In this document: positions 21,345 to 21,482 of the stretch, in pieces
Position numbering within the stretch: the first letter of the stretch is position 1
How the letters are laid out: every line of letters starts with the position of its first letter
Origin: Candidatus Pacearchaeota archaeon
GTDB lineage: Archaea; Nanobdellota; Nanobdellia; Pacearchaeales; GW2011-AR1
Assembly (NCBI GenBank): GCA_017609795.1
Contig: JAFCDH010000004.1
Span: forward strand, 1-21,482
Length of the DNA: 21,482 nucleotides
Direction: 5' to 3'
Made by a program: the position numbers and the translations under genes
The notes under the pieces: model-generated
What the model saw: only the letters and a program-made list of their open reading frames with translations
The model's database searches: none
Told to the model about the DNA's origin: nothing

Positions 21345-21482
21345 TTAGTCACGAACCTGTTTTCCCTTAAAGGCACGAACAACCCCAGATAAGCAATCAT
21401 CCTCAATAAAACCTGAGCCATTTCCAGTGCTATGGTCTCCTGCTCTGCTTCCAACAGCCATATTATTTGCTGCTTGAGAACC
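21345..21482 (-). CDS. C-terminus of a secreted-type protein (partial)
   Basis: The last 45 residues of a protein whose start lies beyond the window. The visible text GSQAANNMAVGSRAGDHSTG and IEDDCLSGVVRAFKGKQVRD loosely parallels the C-terminal part of the protein at 18462-19406 (EDENCIRVAVFTIRNGR). That suggests a paralogue. It ends 68 nt before the three-TM gene. Confidence 0.6.
   Translation of the reverse strand, partial: GSQAANNMAVGSRAGDHSTGNGSGFIEDDCLSGVVRAFKGKQVRD

Noticed and set aside
1..21482. CRISPR arrays
   Set aside because: No regularly spaced identical repeats; the repeats found are dispersed or paired only.

Overview
The left part of the window (about 1-11.5 kb) reads as a very AT-rich archaeal genome, most likely a DPANN lineage of the Woesearchaeota/Pacearchaeota kind. 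The evidence is a Dim2-like KH protein, Taw3 (wybutosine synthesis), an archaeal-type FtsZ and AspRS, a GatE-type amidotransferase subunit, TATA boxes about 25-35 bp before starts, and little use of Shine-Dalgarno sites. The lineage is inferred from protein character only; no search could be run.

Left part: KH protein; a tRNA-Asn(GTT) split by a group I intron that carries a truncated HNH endonuclease; a nitroreductase; then, on the minus strand, ftsZ, taw3, gatA, two unknown small genes, a GatC-like gene, a HEPN/MNT toxin-antitoxin pair whose HEPN frame has two in-frame stops, a calcineurin-like phosphoesterase, aspS and a gatE-like gene. AspRS of apparently non-discriminating type, tRNA-Asn and GatC/GatA/GatE-like subunits fit tRNA-dependent amidation of Asp-tRNA(Asn) and/or Glu-tRNA(Gln).

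Right part (about 11.6-21.5 kb): the style changes. All clear genes lie on the minus strand, most have strong Shine-Dalgarno sites, and several have bacterial signal peptides. They encode a secreted beta-propeller/Fn3 protein, a very long lipoprotein secretin with about six N-domains, two tiny membrane proteins, a Gln/Gly-rich curli-like repeat protein, a second Gln-rich secreted protein that shares an identical 54-bp leader with it, a small charged protein, a three-TM protein, and the C-terminus of another secreted protein at the window edge. DPN/EPN-rich linkers in the secretin recall Planctomycetes-type proteins. Either this is a large bacterial island in an archaeon or the contig is a chimera.

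Two non-coding layers stand out. (1) An intergenic element of about 45 bp (core GATTATCTGAG) occurs in both halves, which argues for one genome. (2) The right half holds about a dozen hairpin elements of 54-135 nt. Each has a strong closing stem and most are followed by a T-run on the minus strand. Some sit just after genes and look like large-loop terminators. Others form back-to-back arrays that gene termination does not explain.
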